Assembly: GCF_900111875.1 (NCBI RefSeq)
Contig: NZ_FOJU01000002.1
Coordinates: 186,001-250,000 of the forward strand
Source: Poseidonocella pacifica
GTDB taxonomy: Bacteria; Pseudomonadota; Alphaproteobacteria; Rhodobacterales; Rhodobacteraceae
Length of the DNA stretch: 64,000 nt
Direction of reading: 5' to 3'
A model generated the notes under the pieces. That model was not told the DNA's origin. It searched no databases and was given only the letters and a program-made list of their open reading frames with translations. A program made the translations under genes and the position numbers. Positions 1 through 10,627 of this stretch are shown piece by piece; within the stretch, counting starts at the first letter, position 1; each line of letters starts with the position of its first letter.

Positions 1-326
1 GTGCGTCCCTGGTCGGCGCGATCGGCATTGTTGCCGGCATCTTTGCCAACAAATTCGATCAGATGGCTGCAATCACCAACTTCATCATCACGCCGTTGGC
101 TTTCCTTTCGGGCACTTTTTACTCTGTCGAATCCCTCCCCAAGGGCCTTTACGAAGTGACCCACTTCAACCCGTTTTTCTACATGATCGACGGCGTGCGA
201 TATGGGGTGCTGGGCGTCTCGGATTCCTCCCCTGCCCTCGGCCTCGCCGTCGTGACCGGCACCGCCGTTGCGATCTCCGCGCTGGCATGGTGGATGTTCA
301 GGACAGGCTACCGGCTCAAGGCCTGA
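1..326 (+). CDS. ABC-2 type transporter permease, C-terminal part (5' end outside window)
   Basis: The reading frame is open from base 3 and runs to a TGA at 324-326, giving about 107 residues. The segment is strongly hydrophobic, with membrane stretches around VGAIGIVAGIFAN, FIITPLAFLSGTFYS and LAVVTGTAVAISALAWW. The FLSGTFYSVESLP and HFNPFFYMIDGVRYG pattern is that of the last membrane helices of DrrB/NodJ-type ABC-2 export permeases in the inner membrane. Substrate cannot be told. The partner ATPase is presumably upstream, outside the window. The stop lies 19 bases inside the oppositely oriented next gene (tail-to-tail overlap). Confidence 0.85.
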   Translation, partial: ASLVGAIGIVAGIFANKFDQMAAITNFIITPLAFLSGTFYSVESLPKGLYEVTHFNPFFYMIDGVRYGVLGVSDSSPALGLAVVTGTAVAISALAWWMFRTGYRLKA

Positions 327-1102
327 ATACCGGGATCCCAGGTTTCGAACTCATTTTCTACGGTTTCGAAGGCGAGCATGCCCTTCCCCGGGAACTCGAG
401 AAGCTCTCCCGGTTTCCAAGCTGCCACGGCGGAACGCACCTTATCAAGAAAGTCCGTTTGGGTAGTAGAGCTATTGCCAAGCTTATTTTCGAGGTCATAT
501 CTTACGAGATTCATGTGGAACATCGCGACTTCCTGCACGGGGAAGTGGTGATGCCGCCTTGGCCACACCGCAATCTTGCGCGTCGAATCCACATGAGCGA
601 CGGGATAGCGCTTTTTACTTCCTAGCCGAGTGAAAGGCGTTATTTTGGTGATAAATGCGCAGTTCGTTAAATCTTGCGTGCGATATTGTGGCCTCGCCAC
701 GTGCATAAAGCTGCCCACACTTGAACTGGTGATCCGATTTTCCAGAACGAATTTCCGAGCCGCGAGCATCTCACCCTCTCGATAAAATTCGTCGGCATCA
801 AGAGTCATGAAGTGTGTGGCCCTTACGCGCCGTGCCGCTGATAGACCCAATTTTCGCTTCGCAAGTTCGTTCACCCGGCGCGGGAGAGAAAGATCCGGCA
901 TGTACTCGATGAAATCGTCCACCAACCCGAGATTACGCGCCGTTGAGAGCGCTTCCAGTGCGGACGGACTGATCGCCACTCCACTGTTTGATACCCCTTG
1001 CCAAACCAGGCTGATATGCTCGAAACTCCCGCGAACGCTGCGCAGCGAAGCAACAAGATGCTCCTCACCGTTAAAGAAGTTGTAGCTGCCGGAAAGGATC
1101 AT
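308..1102 (-). CDS. glycosyltransferase-like protein (family 2 type)
   Basis: 264 residues from the ATG at 1102, chosen because the protein begins MILSGSYNFFNGEEHL, the usual beta-strand start of GT-A glycosyltransferases, and a purine-rich stretch precedes it; a longer frame to 1378 has an unconvincing N-terminus. An LDADEFY motif near residues 101-107 matches the DxD metal/nucleotide-sugar binding motif of GT2-like enzymes. Other expected motifs are weak, so sugar donor and acceptor are unknown. A role in surface polysaccharide or glycoconjugate synthesis is inference. The gene converges on the ABC permease and overlaps it by 19 bases. Confidence 0.6.
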   Translation of the reverse strand: MILSGSYNFFNGEEHLVASLRSVRGSFEHISLVWQGVSNSGVAISPSALEALSTARNLGLVDDFIEYMPDLSLPRRVNELAKRKLGLSAARRVRATHFMTLDADEFYREGEMLAARKFVLENRITSSSVGSFMHVARPQYRTQDLTNCAFITKITPFTRLGSKKRYPVAHVDSTRKIAVWPRRHHHFPVQEVAMFHMNLVRYDLENKLGNSSTTQTDFLDKVRSAVAAWKPGELLEFPGKGMLAFETVENEFETWDPGIQALSR

Positions 1103-1574
1103 ACCCTTTCTTTCTCGCCCCCTAAGTCGCTGCGGCTTTGGGCAAACCTCCATCGATCGCCGGAAAGCTTCTAGAGCACCGGAGGCAGGGACCAGATGAG
1201 GATAACTGTGACCTTCTCGCGGCCCACCGCTGTCGCAAGTTGGCTTATCATTAACACGTGAGCAGTTTTGGCCCCGCCTTGCCCGCAAGAAGTTGCAGCG
1301 TGCAGCCCAGAGCTTCGCGAGTGCGGTAGTTTCTGACCGCAGGGTGCCCGCAACGAGTAGCAGCTTACTCTGTCTCATCTCAATATGTCCGATGCGTCAT
1401 CCATGCCCTTCGCCCGTCCTTCCCATAGGCTGCACCACTTGACAACCTATCGGAACCCTAGGTTTCGTAGGGTGCTGCGCCATCTGTCATGCCCGTTTGG
1501 CGGGCTCCCTCCCCAAGATTGACTTCTCCACCCGCATCATGCTCTGAAAAGGGCCTCTTGTTCGAGGACAATTC
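1103..1574. other. intergenic region before argD
   Basis: No convincing gene is seen in these 472 bases. A TTGACA hexamer at 1439-1444 could be a -35 element for argD, but no good -10 element follows at 17-18 bases (the best is TTTCGT). A GAGGA ribosome-binding site lies just before the argD ATG. Confidence 0.4.
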
Positions 1575-2756
1575 ATGATCCCTGCCGTCTTGCCGACCTA
1601 CAACCGCGCGCCACTCGAATTCGTGAAGGGCGAAGGCTCTTGGCTCATTGAGAAGGATGGCCGACGCTTCCTCGATCTCGGGGCGGGCATTGCCGTCAAC
1701 GCCCTCGGCCATGCGCATCCGGCCCTTGTTACGGCACTGACCGAGCAGGCGAACGCGGTCTGGCACGTGTCCAACCTGTACCGGATTCCGCAGCAAGAGG
1801 CGCTGGCGCAAAAGCTCGTGGATACGAGCTTTGCCGACACGGTGTTTTTCACCAATTCCGGTACCGAGGCTTGCGAACTCGCCGTAAAGATGGCGCGCAA
1901 GCATTTCTCCGAAACCCCGCCGGAACGGACCGAGATCATCGCATTTGAAGGCGCCTTTCACGGTCGGTCCTCCGCCGGGATTGCCGCGGCCGGATCAGAG
2001 AAGATGACCAAGGGCTTTGGCCCACTTCTGCCGGGGTTCAAGCACCTGCCATGGGGCGACATTGACGCCGTTCGGGCCGCGATTGATACACGTACTGCCG
2101 CGATCATGATCGAGCCCATTCAAGGTGAAGGCGGAATTCGCCCCCTCCCCGAAGCAGACTTGAAAGCGTTGCGGAGCCTTGCAGATGAGGCCGGTATCCT
2201 GCTGATCTTCGACGAAGTGCAATGCGGTATGGGCCGCACGGGCCGTCTCTTTGCCCATGAGTGGGCTGGCATCGCGCCTGACATCATGATGGTGGCCAAG
2301 GGCATTGGCGGCGGGTTCCCCTTGGGCGCGGTCCTCGCCACGGAGCGTGCAGCGGAACAGATGACCGCGGGCACTCATGGCAGCACGTATGGCGGCAACC
2401 CGCTCGCCTGTGCGGTGGGGTGCGCCGTGATGGATCATGTCGCGGACCCGTCCTTTCTCGACGGTGTCTGCCGCAAAGCGGGTCTGCTGCGTCAGAAACT
2501 TGAGGGGCTTGTCGCCCAGCACCCCGACGTGTTCGAAGAAGTCCGCGGGACTGGCCTGATGCTTGGCCTGAAATGCCGCGTGCCCAACACCGATGTCGTC
2601 AAAGCTGCATATGATGCTCTTTTGATCACTGTTCCGGCTGCTGACAATGTCGTTCGGCTTCTCCCGCCACTCACCATCACGGATGATGAGATAGCCGAGG
2701 CCGTGTCCCGGCTGGAGACAGCGGCGGGGCATGTGGAGCCTGCGCCACAAACCTGA
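1575..2756 (+). CDS. argD: acetylornithine aminotransferase
   Basis: 393 residues, the normal length for this PLP enzyme (fold-type I, class III aminotransferase), which converts N-acetylglutamate semialdehyde to N-acetylornithine in arginine synthesis and may also serve the succinyl-diaminopimelate step of lysine synthesis. Visible motifs: NSGTEA at 94-99 (phosphate binding), FDEVQ at 212-216 with the PLP-nitrogen aspartate 213, and VAKGIGGG with the Schiff-base lysine 242, then [13 protein letters not shown] site precedes the ATG. argF follows after 73 bases on the same strand, so the two probably form an arginine operon. Confidence 0.96.
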   Translation: MIPAVLPTYNRAPLEFVKGEGSWLIEKDGRRFLDLGAGIAVNALGHAHPALVTALTEQANAVWHVSNLYRIPQQEALAQKLVDTSFADTVFFTNSGTEACELAVKMARKHFSETPPERTEIIAFEGAFHGRSSAGIAAAGSEKMTKGFGPLLPGFKHLPWGDIDAVRAAIDTRTAAIMIEPIQGEGGIRPLPEADLKALRSLADEAGILLIFDEVQCGMGRTGRLFAHEWAGIAPDIMMVAKGIGGGFPLGAVLATERAAEQMTAGTHGSTYGGNPLACAVGCAVMDHVADPSFLDGVCRKAGLLRQKLEGLVAQHPDVFEEVRGTGLMLGLKCRVPNTDVVKAAYDALLITVPAADNVVRLLPPLTITDDEIAEAVSRLETAAGHVEPAPQT

Positions 2757-2829
2757 ATACCTTTTTTGAAATTTACTCCGGTGGTCCGGGGGCGTTGTTC
2801 CCGGACAGACCACAAAGAAAGCCTGACCG

Positions 2830-3756
2830 ATGCCCCATTTCCTCGACATTCATAAAGTTGATCCTTCCGACTTGCGGAACATGCTCGATCAGGCGCGCGA
2901 GATGAAGAACGCGCGCAAAGACCGGCCCAAAGGTGCTCCCGACGACACTGCTCCGTTGGCTGGCCGCATGGTTGCACTGATCTTCGAGAAGCCCTCGACC
3001 CGGACCCGCGTGTCCTTCGATGTTGGCGTGCGTCAATTGGGTGGCCAGACAATGGTTCTCGCAGGCTCTGAGATGCAACTGGGGCATGGAGAGACCATCG
3101 CCGATACGGCGCGGGTGTTGTCGCGGTATGTAGATCTCATCATGATCCGGACCTTCGACGAAAGCGTTCTTCTGGAGATGGCCGAACACGCGAGCGTCCC
3201 GGTGATAAACGGCCTTACCGACCGCACCCACCCGTGCCAGATCATGGCTGATATCCAGACCTACGAAGAGCACCGTGGCTCAATCCGGGGGCGCAAAGTC
3301 GTGTGGTGCGGAGATGGCAACAACGTTTGCGCATCCTTCCTTCACGCCGCCGGGCAATTCGGTTTCGACCTGACCTTCTCCGGCCCGGAAAAGCTTGATC
3401 CCGAAGCGGCTTTCATCGATCTGGCCCGGGAAAGCGGCGTGACCGTGACAATCGAGCGAGATCCCGTCGCCGCCGTACAGGGGGCCGATCTTGTGGTGGC
3501 CGATACTTGGGTGTCGATGCACGACAGCCAGTCCACCAAGGAACGGCGCCACAACCTTTTGCGCGCCTATCAGGTGAATGACGACCTGATGCGCCACGCC
3601 AAGCCAGATGCGCTGTTCATGCACTGCCTGCCAGCGCACCGGGGCGAAGAAGTCACCAGTTCAGTCATGGACGGGCCACACTCCGTCATCTTTGATGAAG
3701 CCGAGAACCGCCTGCATGCGCAAAAGGCGATCATGCGGTACTGCCTCGACGTCTGA
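2830..3756 (+). CDS. argF: ornithine carbamoyltransferase
   Basis: 308 residues, typical for the catalytic chain. It makes citrulline from ornithine and carbamoyl phosphate in the cytoplasm. The carbamoyl-phosphate loop STRTR is at 56-60, HPCQ follows near residue 137, and the ornithine-binding cysteine loop [11 protein letters not shown] is near the C-terminus. The order argD-argF is common in Rhodobacteraceae. The Shine-Dalgarno sequence before the ATG is weak (AAGAAAG), which fits readthrough from argD. Confidence 0.97.
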   Translation: MPHFLDIHKVDPSDLRNMLDQAREMKNARKDRPKGAPDDTAPLAGRMVALIFEKPSTRTRVSFDVGVRQLGGQTMVLAGSEMQLGHGETIADTARVLSRYVDLIMIRTFDESVLLEMAEHASVPVINGLTDRTHPCQIMADIQTYEEHRGSIRGRKVVWCGDGNNVCASFLHAAGQFGFDLTFSGPEKLDPEAAFIDLARESGVTVTIERDPVAAVQGADLVVADTWVSMHDSQSTKERRHNLLRAYQVNDDLMRHAKPDALFMHCLPAHRGEEVTSSVMDGPHSVIFDEAENRLHAQKAIMRYCLDV

Positions 3757-3918
3757 GCACTCTCAACGCGCGGTGAGCCGCTGCGTCTTGGCCGGCCCGT
3801 CCGGCGCGTAAAGAGTTGCTCGCCCAAGAATTTCCGCCCGGCCAGCACCGGCGCGCATTTGACCGTTTGCACCCGTGGCCAGTTCGGGTAGGTCGCACGG
3901 ATAAAAAAGGAGCCCCGC

Positions 3919-5319
3919 ATGACCACCCCCCTCATCGGCCTTTACGGCCTCGGCACCATGGGCGCAGCCCTTGCTCTCAATATGGCCGAGCATGGAATTC
4001 ATGTGCATGTTGCCAACCGGACCACAGCAGAGGTCCCGGTTTTCCTCGACCGCGCGGGGCCCCTCGGGACGAACATCACAGCGCATGACGATATCGACGC
4101 GCTGATCGCAGCTTTGCCCAAGCCGCGGACAATCCTGTTCATGATCCCGTCCACCAAGCCCATGGACGACATGATCGATTTTGTGATCCCCAAGCTCTCT
4201 CCCGGCGATACCGTGATCGACGCAGGCAACGCCGATTTCAACGACACCCGCCGACGCGACGCGCTGCTGCGCGAGCATGAGCTTCACTTCGTTGGAATGG
4301 GTGTTTCGGGCGGCGAAGAGGGTGCACGGCACGGCCCGTCGATCATGGTCGGCGGCACGGAGCATTCGTGGGCCCAGCTGGAGCCTGTGACCAAGGCCAT
4401 CGCCGCGCAGCACGAGGGCGATCCCTGTGTTGCCCATCTCGGACCGGACGGCGCGGGACATTTCGTCAAGACCGTGCACAACGGCATCGAATACGCTGAC
4501 ATGCAACTCATCGCGGAAATCCACGGGCTTCTGCATCACGGCGCAGGTCGTAGCCATGCGGAGATCGGCGATCTTTTCACCGAGTGGGATCGCGGCCCGC
4601 TCAAAAGCTATCTCGTGGAGATTACCGGCCGCCTTCTGCATGAGGTCGATCCCCAGACCGGCCGCCCAGTCGTAGACATCATCAAGGATTCCGCCGGCCA
4701 GAAGGGCACTGGCCGATGGACGGTCATCGAAGCCATCCGCATGGGCCAGTCGGCGACCATGATCGAAGCGGCCGTCGCCTCCCGTGCTTGGTCTTCCGAA
4801 GGAGATCTGCGCGCGCAGGCCGCTGCGCTCTACGGCGAAGACCGTGGCACGCTTGAGATTGACGACGCGGAACTGGCGAAAGCCTTCTCTGCGGCTCGCG
4901 TGCTCGACTATGCACAGGGCTTCCGTATCCTGCGCGCGGCCTCTGCCGAATTCGGCTGGGATCTGGACTATGCCCGCATCGCGGAAATCTGGCGCGCTGG
5001 CTGCATCATTCGATCCGCGTTGCTTGATGACATCTCTGCTGCGTTCCGGAACGCGGATACCGGCGGAGAACTCATTCTAGCGCCCGCCATGGCAGAGATT
5101 CTGAAAGACGGCATTCCGGCGCTTCGGGCGCTCATTTCCAAGTCGCTCGCCGCGGGTCACGCCACGCCAGCGCTCGCCTCCGCGCTCGGCTGGTTCGACA
5201 CGATGCGACAATCGCGCGGACAGGCCCACATCATTCAGGGGCAGCGTGATATCTTTGGTCGCCATGGGTTTGAGCGCATCGACGCCACCGGCCCTCATCA
5301 TGGCCCATGGTGGGGCTGA
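3919..5319 (+). CDS. gnd: 6-phosphogluconate dehydrogenase, decarboxylating
   Basis: 466 residues, the long classical NADP-type enzyme of the pentose phosphate pathway (6-phosphogluconate to ribulose 5-phosphate and CO2). The N-terminal Rossmann motif GLYGLGTMG is at 8-16. MGVSGGEEGARHGPS and KTVHNGIEYADMQLI (catalytic lysine and substrate-binding NGIEY) are present, as is DSAGQKGTGRW in the helical domain. The C-terminal tail reaches the other subunit in the family dimer. An AAGGAG site sits 7 bases before the ATG. It stands alone after argF with a 162-base gap. Confidence 0.96.
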   Translation: MTTPLIGLYGLGTMGAALALNMAEHGIHVHVANRTTAEVPVFLDRAGPLGTNITAHDDIDALIAALPKPRTILFMIPSTKPMDDMIDFVIPKLSPGDTVIDAGNADFNDTRRRDALLREHELHFVGMGVSGGEEGARHGPSIMVGGTEHSWAQLEPVTKAIAAQHEGDPCVAHLGPDGAGHFVKTVHNGIEYADMQLIAEIHGLLHHGAGRSHAEIGDLFTEWDRGPLKSYLVEITGRLLHEVDPQTGRPVVDIIKDSAGQKGTGRWTVIEAIRMGQSATMIEAAVASRAWSSEGDLRAQAAALYGEDRGTLEIDDAELAKAFSAARVLDYAQGFRILRAASAEFGWDLDYARIAEIWRAGCIIRSALLDDISAAFRNADTGGELILAPAMAEILKDGIPALRALISKSLAAGHATPALASALGWFDTMRQSRGQAHIIQGQRDIFGRHGFERIDATGPHHGPWWG

Positions 5320-5356
5320 ACGCTCCGCGCTGAAGGCCGAAATTCCCGGACATAGC

Positions 5357-5385
5357 GCGCGGCACCGCTCTTGGAAGTGCCGCGC
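5357..5385. terminator. GC-rich hairpin downstream of gnd
   Basis: A perfect 9-bp inverted repeat GCGCGGCAC/GTGCCGCGC with an 11-base loop lies 37 bases after the gnd stop. No T-run follows, so it is a terminator-like hairpin only. Confidence 0.3.
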
Positions 5386-5525
5386 GGCTCTCGACTGACC
5401 AAGGCCAAACAGCTACCTGTGCGGGCACCCGTACAAGGCGTCATCGCTCGTGGCCGCTCCCCCGCACTTGCAGGCGAGCCTGCGCGGCGCTAAACGCAAT
5501 CCGATCAGAGAAACCGGAGAGTCAC

Positions 5526-5813
5526 ATGTCGATCGACAAGGACACCGCCGCCCGCGTGGCAAAGCTTGCCCGTATCAGGGTCGAGGAGGACGCGCTCCCC
5601 GATTTGGCAAACGAGTTCAACAACATCCTGACCTTCATCGAACAACTGTCCGAAGTTGACGTCGACGGGGTCGAACCGATGACCTCCGTGACGCCGATGG
5701 CCCTGCCCCGCAGGGCGGATGTCGTGACCGAAGGCGGCGATGCTGGCCCCGTTCTTTCCAATGCCCCGGACGCCCGAGAAGGGTTCTTCGCCGTGCCCAA
5801 GGTTGTGGAGTAA
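5526..5813 (+). CDS. gatC: Asp-tRNA(Asn)/Glu-tRNA(Gln) amidotransferase subunit C
   Basis: 95 residues, the usual size. GatC wraps around GatA and stabilises the GatCAB complex that converts misacylated Glu-tRNA(Gln) (and Asp-tRNA(Asn)) to the correct aminoacyl-tRNA. The N-terminus [17 protein letters not shown] and the middle [15 protein letters not shown] are family hallmarks. A GGAGA ribosome-binding site precedes the ATG. gatA starts 4 bases after the stop, so the two are co-translated. gatB is not in this window. Confidence 0.95.
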   Translation: MSIDKDTAARVAKLARIRVEEDALPDLANEFNNILTFIEQLSEVDVDGVEPMTSVTPMALPRRADVVTEGGDAGPVLSNAPDAREGFFAVPKVVE

Positions 5814-5817
5814 TCGC

Positions 5818-7305
5818 GTGACAGACCTCAACAAACTGACCCTGGCAGAGGCGCGCGACCAACTACGCGCCAAGGAATTCACCTCCGTCGAATTGACGCA
5901 AGCCTGCCTTGATGCGGTCGAAGCCTCCAGCGCTCTGAATGCTTTCGTGCACAACACGCCCGAAATCGCCATCGCGCAGGCAGAAGCCGCCGATGCGCGC
6001 CTTGCCTCAGGCGATGCGCCGGCGATGTGCGGCCTCCCCCTCGGGATCAAGGATCTGTTCTGTACCAAGGGCGTCCCCTCACAGGCGGCCTCTCGCATCC
6101 TCCAAGGGTTTCTACCAGAATACGAAAGCACCGTTACGCAAAACCTCTTCGATGCGGGTGCGGTCATGCTGGGCAAGCTCAACATGGACGAATTCGCCAT
6201 GGGGAGTTCAAACGAGACTTCGGTTTATGGCAATGCCGTGAACCCGTGGCGCCGTGGCAACGACGATACCCCGCTGACGCCGGGCGGCTCTTCAGGGGGG
6301 TCCGCCTCTGCCGTCGCGGCTGACCTCTGCCTCGCGGCCACGGGCACCGATACCGGTGGCTCTATCCGCCAACCCGCTGCATTCACCGGCATTACGGGCA
6401 TCAAACCGACCTACGGGCGCTGTTCCCGCTGGGGCGTTGTGGCTTTTGCCTCCTCGCTCGACCAGGCTGGGCCCATGACGAAATCCGTGCGCGATTCCGC
6501 GATCATGCTGGAGACGATGTGCGGCCATGATCCCAAGGATTCCACTTCCGCCAACCTTCCGGTACCGAATTTTGAGGCGATGCTGACCGGAGATATCCGC
6601 GGCAAGGTCATCGGGATCCCCAAGGAATACCGGTTGGACGGCATGCCCGAGGAGATCGGAGCGCTGTGGGATGATGGCATCGCGATGCTGAAGGCGGCGG
6701 GTGCGGAAATCCGCGAGATCTCCCTGCCCCACACGAAGTACGCGCTTCCCACCTATTACGTGATCGCGCCTGCCGAAGCCTCATCCAACCTCGCCCGGTA
6801 TGACGGGGTCCGTTATGGCCACCGCGCGACCCTCGCCCAAGGCGACGGCATCACCGAGATGTACGAAAAGACCCGCGCCGAAGGCTTCGGCCATGAGGTT
6901 CAGCGCCGCGTCATGGTCGGCACCTATGTGCTGTCGGCTGGGTTCTACGACGCCTATTATAACCGCGCCCGCAAGGTTCGGACCCTCATCAAGCAGGATT
7001 TCGAAGCGGTGTTCGAGGCCGGTGTCGACGCAATCCTGACACCCGCGACGCCCTCTGCTGCCTTCGGACTGGGCGAGATGTCAGAGGCCGATCCGATCCA
7101 AATGTACCTCAATGATGTTTTCACCGTGACTGTGAACCTCGCCGGGCTGCCGGGGATCTCCGTGCCTGCGGGGCAAAACAAGCAAGGCCTTCCGCTTGGT
7201 CTCCAACTCATCGGCCGGCCGTGGGAAGAAGGCGATCTGCTCAACACCGCCTATGCGCTGGAGCAGGCCGCAGGATTTGATGCCAAACCCGGGAAATGGT
7301 GGTAA
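5818..7305 (+). CDS. gatA: Asp-tRNA(Asn)/Glu-tRNA(Gln) amidotransferase subunit A
   Basis: 495 residues from a GTG at 5818, chosen because it follows the gatC stop by 4 bases and gives the standard N-terminus ([16 protein letters not shown]). GatA is the glutaminase of GatCAB and belongs to the amidase signature family. The Ser-cisSer-Lys triad is visible: lysine in GIKDLF, cis-serine in GGSSGGSAS, nucleophile serine in [11 protein letters not shown]. Length is normal. Longer in-frame starts reaching into gatC are not needed. Confidence 0.96.
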   Translation: MTDLNKLTLAEARDQLRAKEFTSVELTQACLDAVEASSALNAFVHNTPEIAIAQAEAADARLASGDAPAMCGLPLGIKDLFCTKGVPSQAASRILQGFLPEYESTVTQNLFDAGAVMLGKLNMDEFAMGSSNETSVYGNAVNPWRRGNDDTPLTPGGSSGGSASAVAADLCLAATGTDTGGSIRQPAAFTGITGIKPTYGRCSRWGVVAFASSLDQAGPMTKSVRDSAIMLETMCGHDPKDSTSANLPVPNFEAMLTGDIRGKVIGIPKEYRLDGMPEEIGALWDDGIAMLKAAGAEIREISLPHTKYALPTYYVIAPAEASSNLARYDGVRYGHRATLAQGDGITEMYEKTRAEGFGHEVQRRVMVGTYVLSAGFYDAYYNRARKVRTLIKQDFEAVFEAGVDAILTPATPSAAFGLGEMSEADPIQMYLNDVFTVTVNLAGLPGISVPAGQNKQGLPLGLQLIGRPWEEGDLLNTAYALEQAAGFDAKPGKWW

Positions 7306-7314
7306 ACCCCTATC

Positions 7315-7896
7315 ATGATACATATGCCGCTTACTCGTTTCCTCTCCGGTTGCGCCCTTTTGGGGGTGATGGCCGGGTGCGCCCCGACGATCCCGGACAG
7401 CGGGAATCCTGTCATCTATCAGACCTCGCCACAGCGCGAGGCTGCCCTTGCCGGCGAAGATTTCGACACAGCAGCACCGCAGGCAGGGGCTGAAGCCGTG
7501 GGTGCTTCGGGGATTTCCGCGGAGAACGACTTCGAGCGTGTGGGGGAGCTTCGGACCATCGAATCCGACGCCCAGCGGATGGAGCGGCTTCGCCAGCAGT
7601 ATCAGGTGGTACAGCCGACCGCCGTGCCGTCCCGGACCAATAGTGGCCCCAACATCGTGCAATACGCCGTGAGCACAAGACATGCCCCCGGAACGCCAAT
7701 CTATTCCCGGCTGAACCTTCGGACCGCTGCCGCGCACCAACGCAAATGCGCAAGCTATGCCTCGGCCGATCAGGCGCAACTGGCTTTCCTCAGCGCTGGC
7801 GGACCGGACCGGGACAAGCTGGGCCTAGACCCGGATGGCGATGGCTTTGCCTGTGATTGGGATCCCTCGCCCTTCCGGCGCGCGGTGGGCGGCTAA
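7315..7896 (+). CDS. lipoprotein with C-terminal Excalibur-like motif
   Basis: 193 residues. A short hydrophobic leader ends in VMAGC, a lipobox near residue 22, so the product is probably a lipid-anchored envelope protein. The middle is low in recognisable motifs. The last 50 residues carry paired cysteines and a DPDGDGFACDWDPSPF stretch, resembling the DxDGDGxAC calcium-binding core of Excalibur domains. Function is unknown. It lies 9 bases after gatA and 6 before an amidase gene, so a cell-wall role is a guess from context. A second ATG at 7324 is an alternative start. Confidence 0.75.
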   Translation: MIHMPLTRFLSGCALLGVMAGCAPTIPDSGNPVIYQTSPQREAALAGEDFDTAAPQAGAEAVGASGISAENDFERVGELRTIESDAQRMERLRQQYQVVQPTAVPSRTNSGPNIVQYAVSTRHAPGTPIYSRLNLRTAAAHQRKCASYASADQAQLAFLSAGGPDRDKLGLDPDGDGFACDWDPSPFRRAVGG

Positions 7897-7902
7897 AGGG
7901 CG

Positions 7903-8547
7903 GTGACGCCCCTCTGGCATCCCTCCCCCAACTTCGGCCCCCGGCGAGATGGCCTGACACCGCAGATCGTCGTGATCCACTACACGGCGATGCAATCCAC
8001 CCAAGCCGCCCGAGATTGGCTCTGCAACCCCGCCTCCGAGGTGTCTGCCCATTACCTGATTTGCCCGGCGGGCAGCGTGGTGCAGATGGTGGAGGAAGGC
8101 ATGCGCGCGTGGCATGCAGGAGCGGGGCGCTGGCGCGATTTCACGGATGTAAATTCCGCGTCCATCGGGATCGAACTTGCCAATACCGGCGACGCGCCCT
8201 TCCCCGAGCCGCAGATAGCCGCGCTTGAGCGGCTTTTACAGGGCATCGTGACGCGGCACGGAATCAAGCCGGACAATGTCATTGGCCATTCCGATATGGC
8301 ACCGGGCCGAAAGATCGACCCCGGCCCGCGCTTCGACTGGCGCCGGTTGGCCTATCGGGGACTTGCGGCTTGGCCGCAAGCGGGCCGCACCGACGGGGAT
8401 TTTCGCGCAGCCGCCATGGCGGCGGGGTACACGGCAGAGGTGGATGACGAAACAATGCTCGCCGCGATACGTCTTCGTTTTCGGCCATGGGCGGAAGGGC
8501 CCGCTGCGCCCGAGGATATCGCCTGCCTGACAGGCCTCTGCGCCTAG
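7903..8547 (+). CDS. N-acetylmuramoyl-L-alanine amidase (Amidase_2 family)
   Basis: 214 residues from a GTG at 7903, preceded by AAAGGG. Amidase_2/AmiD-type zinc amidases cut the bond between N-acetylmuramic acid and L-alanine in peptidoglycan. VVIHYTAM holds the first zinc histidine, AWHAG a further conserved histidine, SIGIELAN the catalytic-region glutamate, and GHSDMAPGRKIDPG the last histidine with the family lysine/aspartate. No signal peptide is evident, so a role on recycled or cytoplasmic fragments (AmpD-like) is possible. It converges with a lytic transglycosylase; the two stop codons share CTAG at 8544-8547. Confidence 0.9.
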   Translation: MTPLWHPSPNFGPRRDGLTPQIVVIHYTAMQSTQAARDWLCNPASEVSAHYLICPAGSVVQMVEEGMRAWHAGAGRWRDFTDVNSASIGIELANTGDAPFPEPQIAALERLLQGIVTRHGIKPDNVIGHSDMAPGRKIDPGPRFDWRRLAYRGLAAWPQAGRTDGDFRAAAMAAGYTAEVDDETMLAAIRLRFRPWAEGPAAPEDIACLTGLCA

Positions 8548-10484
8548 AGCCGGCCTGAGATCAGTTGACCCAGCGTGCCCGGCGCTTGTTGGCCGAGACG
8601 CATCCGATAGACCATCATCGCTTCGGTAACGCGCATGACATAGTTGCGTGTTTCACGGAAGGGGATCGTCTCGATCCAATCAACCATCACTTCGGGCGTA
8701 CCGCCACGCGGATCGCCATACTCCTGCATCCACCGCGTTGGACGAGAGGGGCCAGCGTTGTACGCGGCGGCGATCATGATCGGGTTGCCATCGAACCGCC
8801 CGTGCAGCTTGCGCAGATAGGCCGCGCCAAGGCGGGCATTATACCGCCAGTCTGCGAGCAAGGCCTCCTCATTATACTGAACGCCGACCTCGCGGGCCAT
8901 GTCCTGTGCCGTGCCGGGCATGATCTGCATGAGACCCCGCGCACCCACAGGACTGACAACGAGCGGATCGAATTCGCTTTCCCGCCGCGCGATCGAGAGC
9001 AACAGATCGGAAGGCACGCCCAGATCCATGGATTCCAGCGGATGGCGAGCGAAGTATGGCCCGGGCAGCACCGCACCTTGCCGCGCCCCCTGTTTTCCGA
9101 GCATGACGGCGATATGGGGAGAGCCGAGTTCTATGGCCATGTTCCCGAGCGATCCAAGCTCTTCGGGCGACAACCGTTCAGCCAGATGAACGAAGAACCG
9201 CTCCGCGAGATAGTGTTCGCCCGCCGCGAGCGACAGAACCCCCGCCTGAAACACTGATGTCGACACGAACCCCGCACCACGCCAGGAGGGCATCTCGGTA
9301 TCGCCGCGCAAAACGGGATCAGGCTCCAGCCCGGCCTTCTCCGCCGCGAGCAACCCATAGAAACTCGTCTGATGCAGCGCTGCTTCGGAATAAGCGCGAT
9401 CAGCCGCTTCGGTATCGCCAAGCGCGTCATACGCCCGCCCGATCCAATAGCCTGCCCTCCCCAGAGAGATGGGCGATTCCACCCCCACAGCGAAGGCCTT
9501 GAAATGATCGAGCGCGCGCGCCGGGTTTTCGAGCTTCAGCGACAGATAGCCGGCCAGCCATTCCAGATCGGCATAGTCCGTGCCCTCCAGAAGAAAGTGT
9601 TGCGACGCGATGCGGTAGGCGAGGCCAAAGTCCCCCGCACGCATTTTCTCGCGGGTCAAAATCCGGCGCCAGTTTCCCCAAGCACCCGGATTTCCAAGGG
9701 CCGTCGCGCTGCTGCTCTGGGCAAGGAGCAGTTCCACCGCGCTGTCCGTCCGTCCCGCGCGTGCACGCCACAAGAACCGTTCGTATGCCAGCCCCGCGTG
9801 CTGAGACAGCGCCTGAGGCACTGCTTCGATCAACGTATCGACACCGTCCTGACGGGCCCGCAGCGCGATCCGCGCCTTGGCAAGCGACCGCCATCCTGCA
9901 TCGACTAGTGGCAGCATCCGTTCCGCATTCGCGGCCTCGCCTCGCCACAGCATGGTATCGAGACGTGCCGTATGGTGATCAGCCAGTATATCGCCATACA
10001 GCGCCAGAATCGCCGTTTGCGTGTCCTCACCCATGGAGAGGCTGCGCCAAGCGAGGATGATGGTGTCGTGGGCCGCCCGTTCATGCCCCCCTGCGAGCAA
10101 GGCACGGGCATGGGCCATTGCGCCCTCAGCGGTCTGAGGCAACCCCTCGGAGAAGAATTGCAGGATCTGCGCATCGGGGGCCTTGGCCATCGCCTCTTCG
10201 GACCGTCGGCGCAGCAGGTCTATCCCCGGCCAATCGCCGTTCCGGTCGAGAAAATCGACAACTTCCTGCCATGTGCCGCGCCCGGCACGCAGCCGTTGCC
10301 ACTCGATTATGTCGCCACCCACAACCCCGTCACGCCCGGCCAGCTGCGCCGCCATGGTCCAATCGCCCTGTCGCATTGCCGCCATACCCGCACTCAGCGG
10401 TCGCGGCGGTTGCTGCGCCTGCGCCGTTGCGGCGTTGCATAGCAACGCCAGGATTAGGCAAAGCCTTGCGATCATCTCTTGCAT
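8544..10484 (-). CDS. soluble-type lytic murein transglycosylase (Slt family)
   Basis: About 646 residues. The start at 10484 (or ATG 10475) is chosen because it gives a signal peptide ending at NAATAQAQ; the frame extends further upstream without one. A long helical-repeat region (superhelical U/L-type) precedes a C-terminal SLT domain with ARRESEFDP (catalytic glutamate), [13 protein letters not shown] and AAYNAGP motifs. The enzyme would cleave the MurNAc-GlcNAc bond with 1,6-anhydro product in the periplasm. It is next to, and converges on, the amidase gene, another peptidoglycan enzyme. Confidence 0.92.
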   Translation of the reverse strand: MQEMIARLCLILALLCNAATAQAQQPPRPLSAGMAAMRQGDWTMAAQLAGRDGVVGGDIIEWQRLRAGRGTWQEVVDFLDRNGDWPGIDLLRRRSEEAMAKAPDAQILQFFSEGLPQTAEGAMAHARALLAGGHERAAHDTIILAWRSLSMGEDTQTAILALYGDILADHHTARLDTMLWRGEAANAERMLPLVDAGWRSLAKARIALRARQDGVDTLIEAVPQALSQHAGLAYERFLWRARAGRTDSAVELLLAQSSSATALGNPGAWGNWRRILTREKMRAGDFGLAYRIASQHFLLEGTDYADLEWLAGYLSLKLENPARALDHFKAFAVGVESPISLGRAGYWIGRAYDALGDTEAADRAYSEAALHQTSFYGLLAAEKAGLEPDPVLRGDTEMPSWRGAGFVSTSVFQAGVLSLAAGEHYLAERFFVHLAERLSPEELGSLGNMAIELGSPHIAVMLGKQGARQGAVLPGPYFARHPLESMDLGVPSDLLLSIARRESEFDPLVVSPVGARGLMQIMPGTAQDMAREVGVQYNEEALLADWRYNARLGAAYLRKLHGRFDGNPIMIAAAYNAGPSRPTRWMQEYGDPRGGTPEVMVDWIETIPFRETRNYVMRVTEAMMVYRMRLGQQAPGTLGQLISGRL

Positions 10485-10627
10485 TTCCGGGACCTGTGGA
10501 TATTGAGCGCCACCATATCGGCGCGTACCAAACCCGCAACTCTCAAACTTGGCAAAGTTGTACAAGGGCGTTACACCCGCCGCCGATCATCAGGGGCTTT
10601 GCGGCCCGGCAAACAAAGGAGCGTATC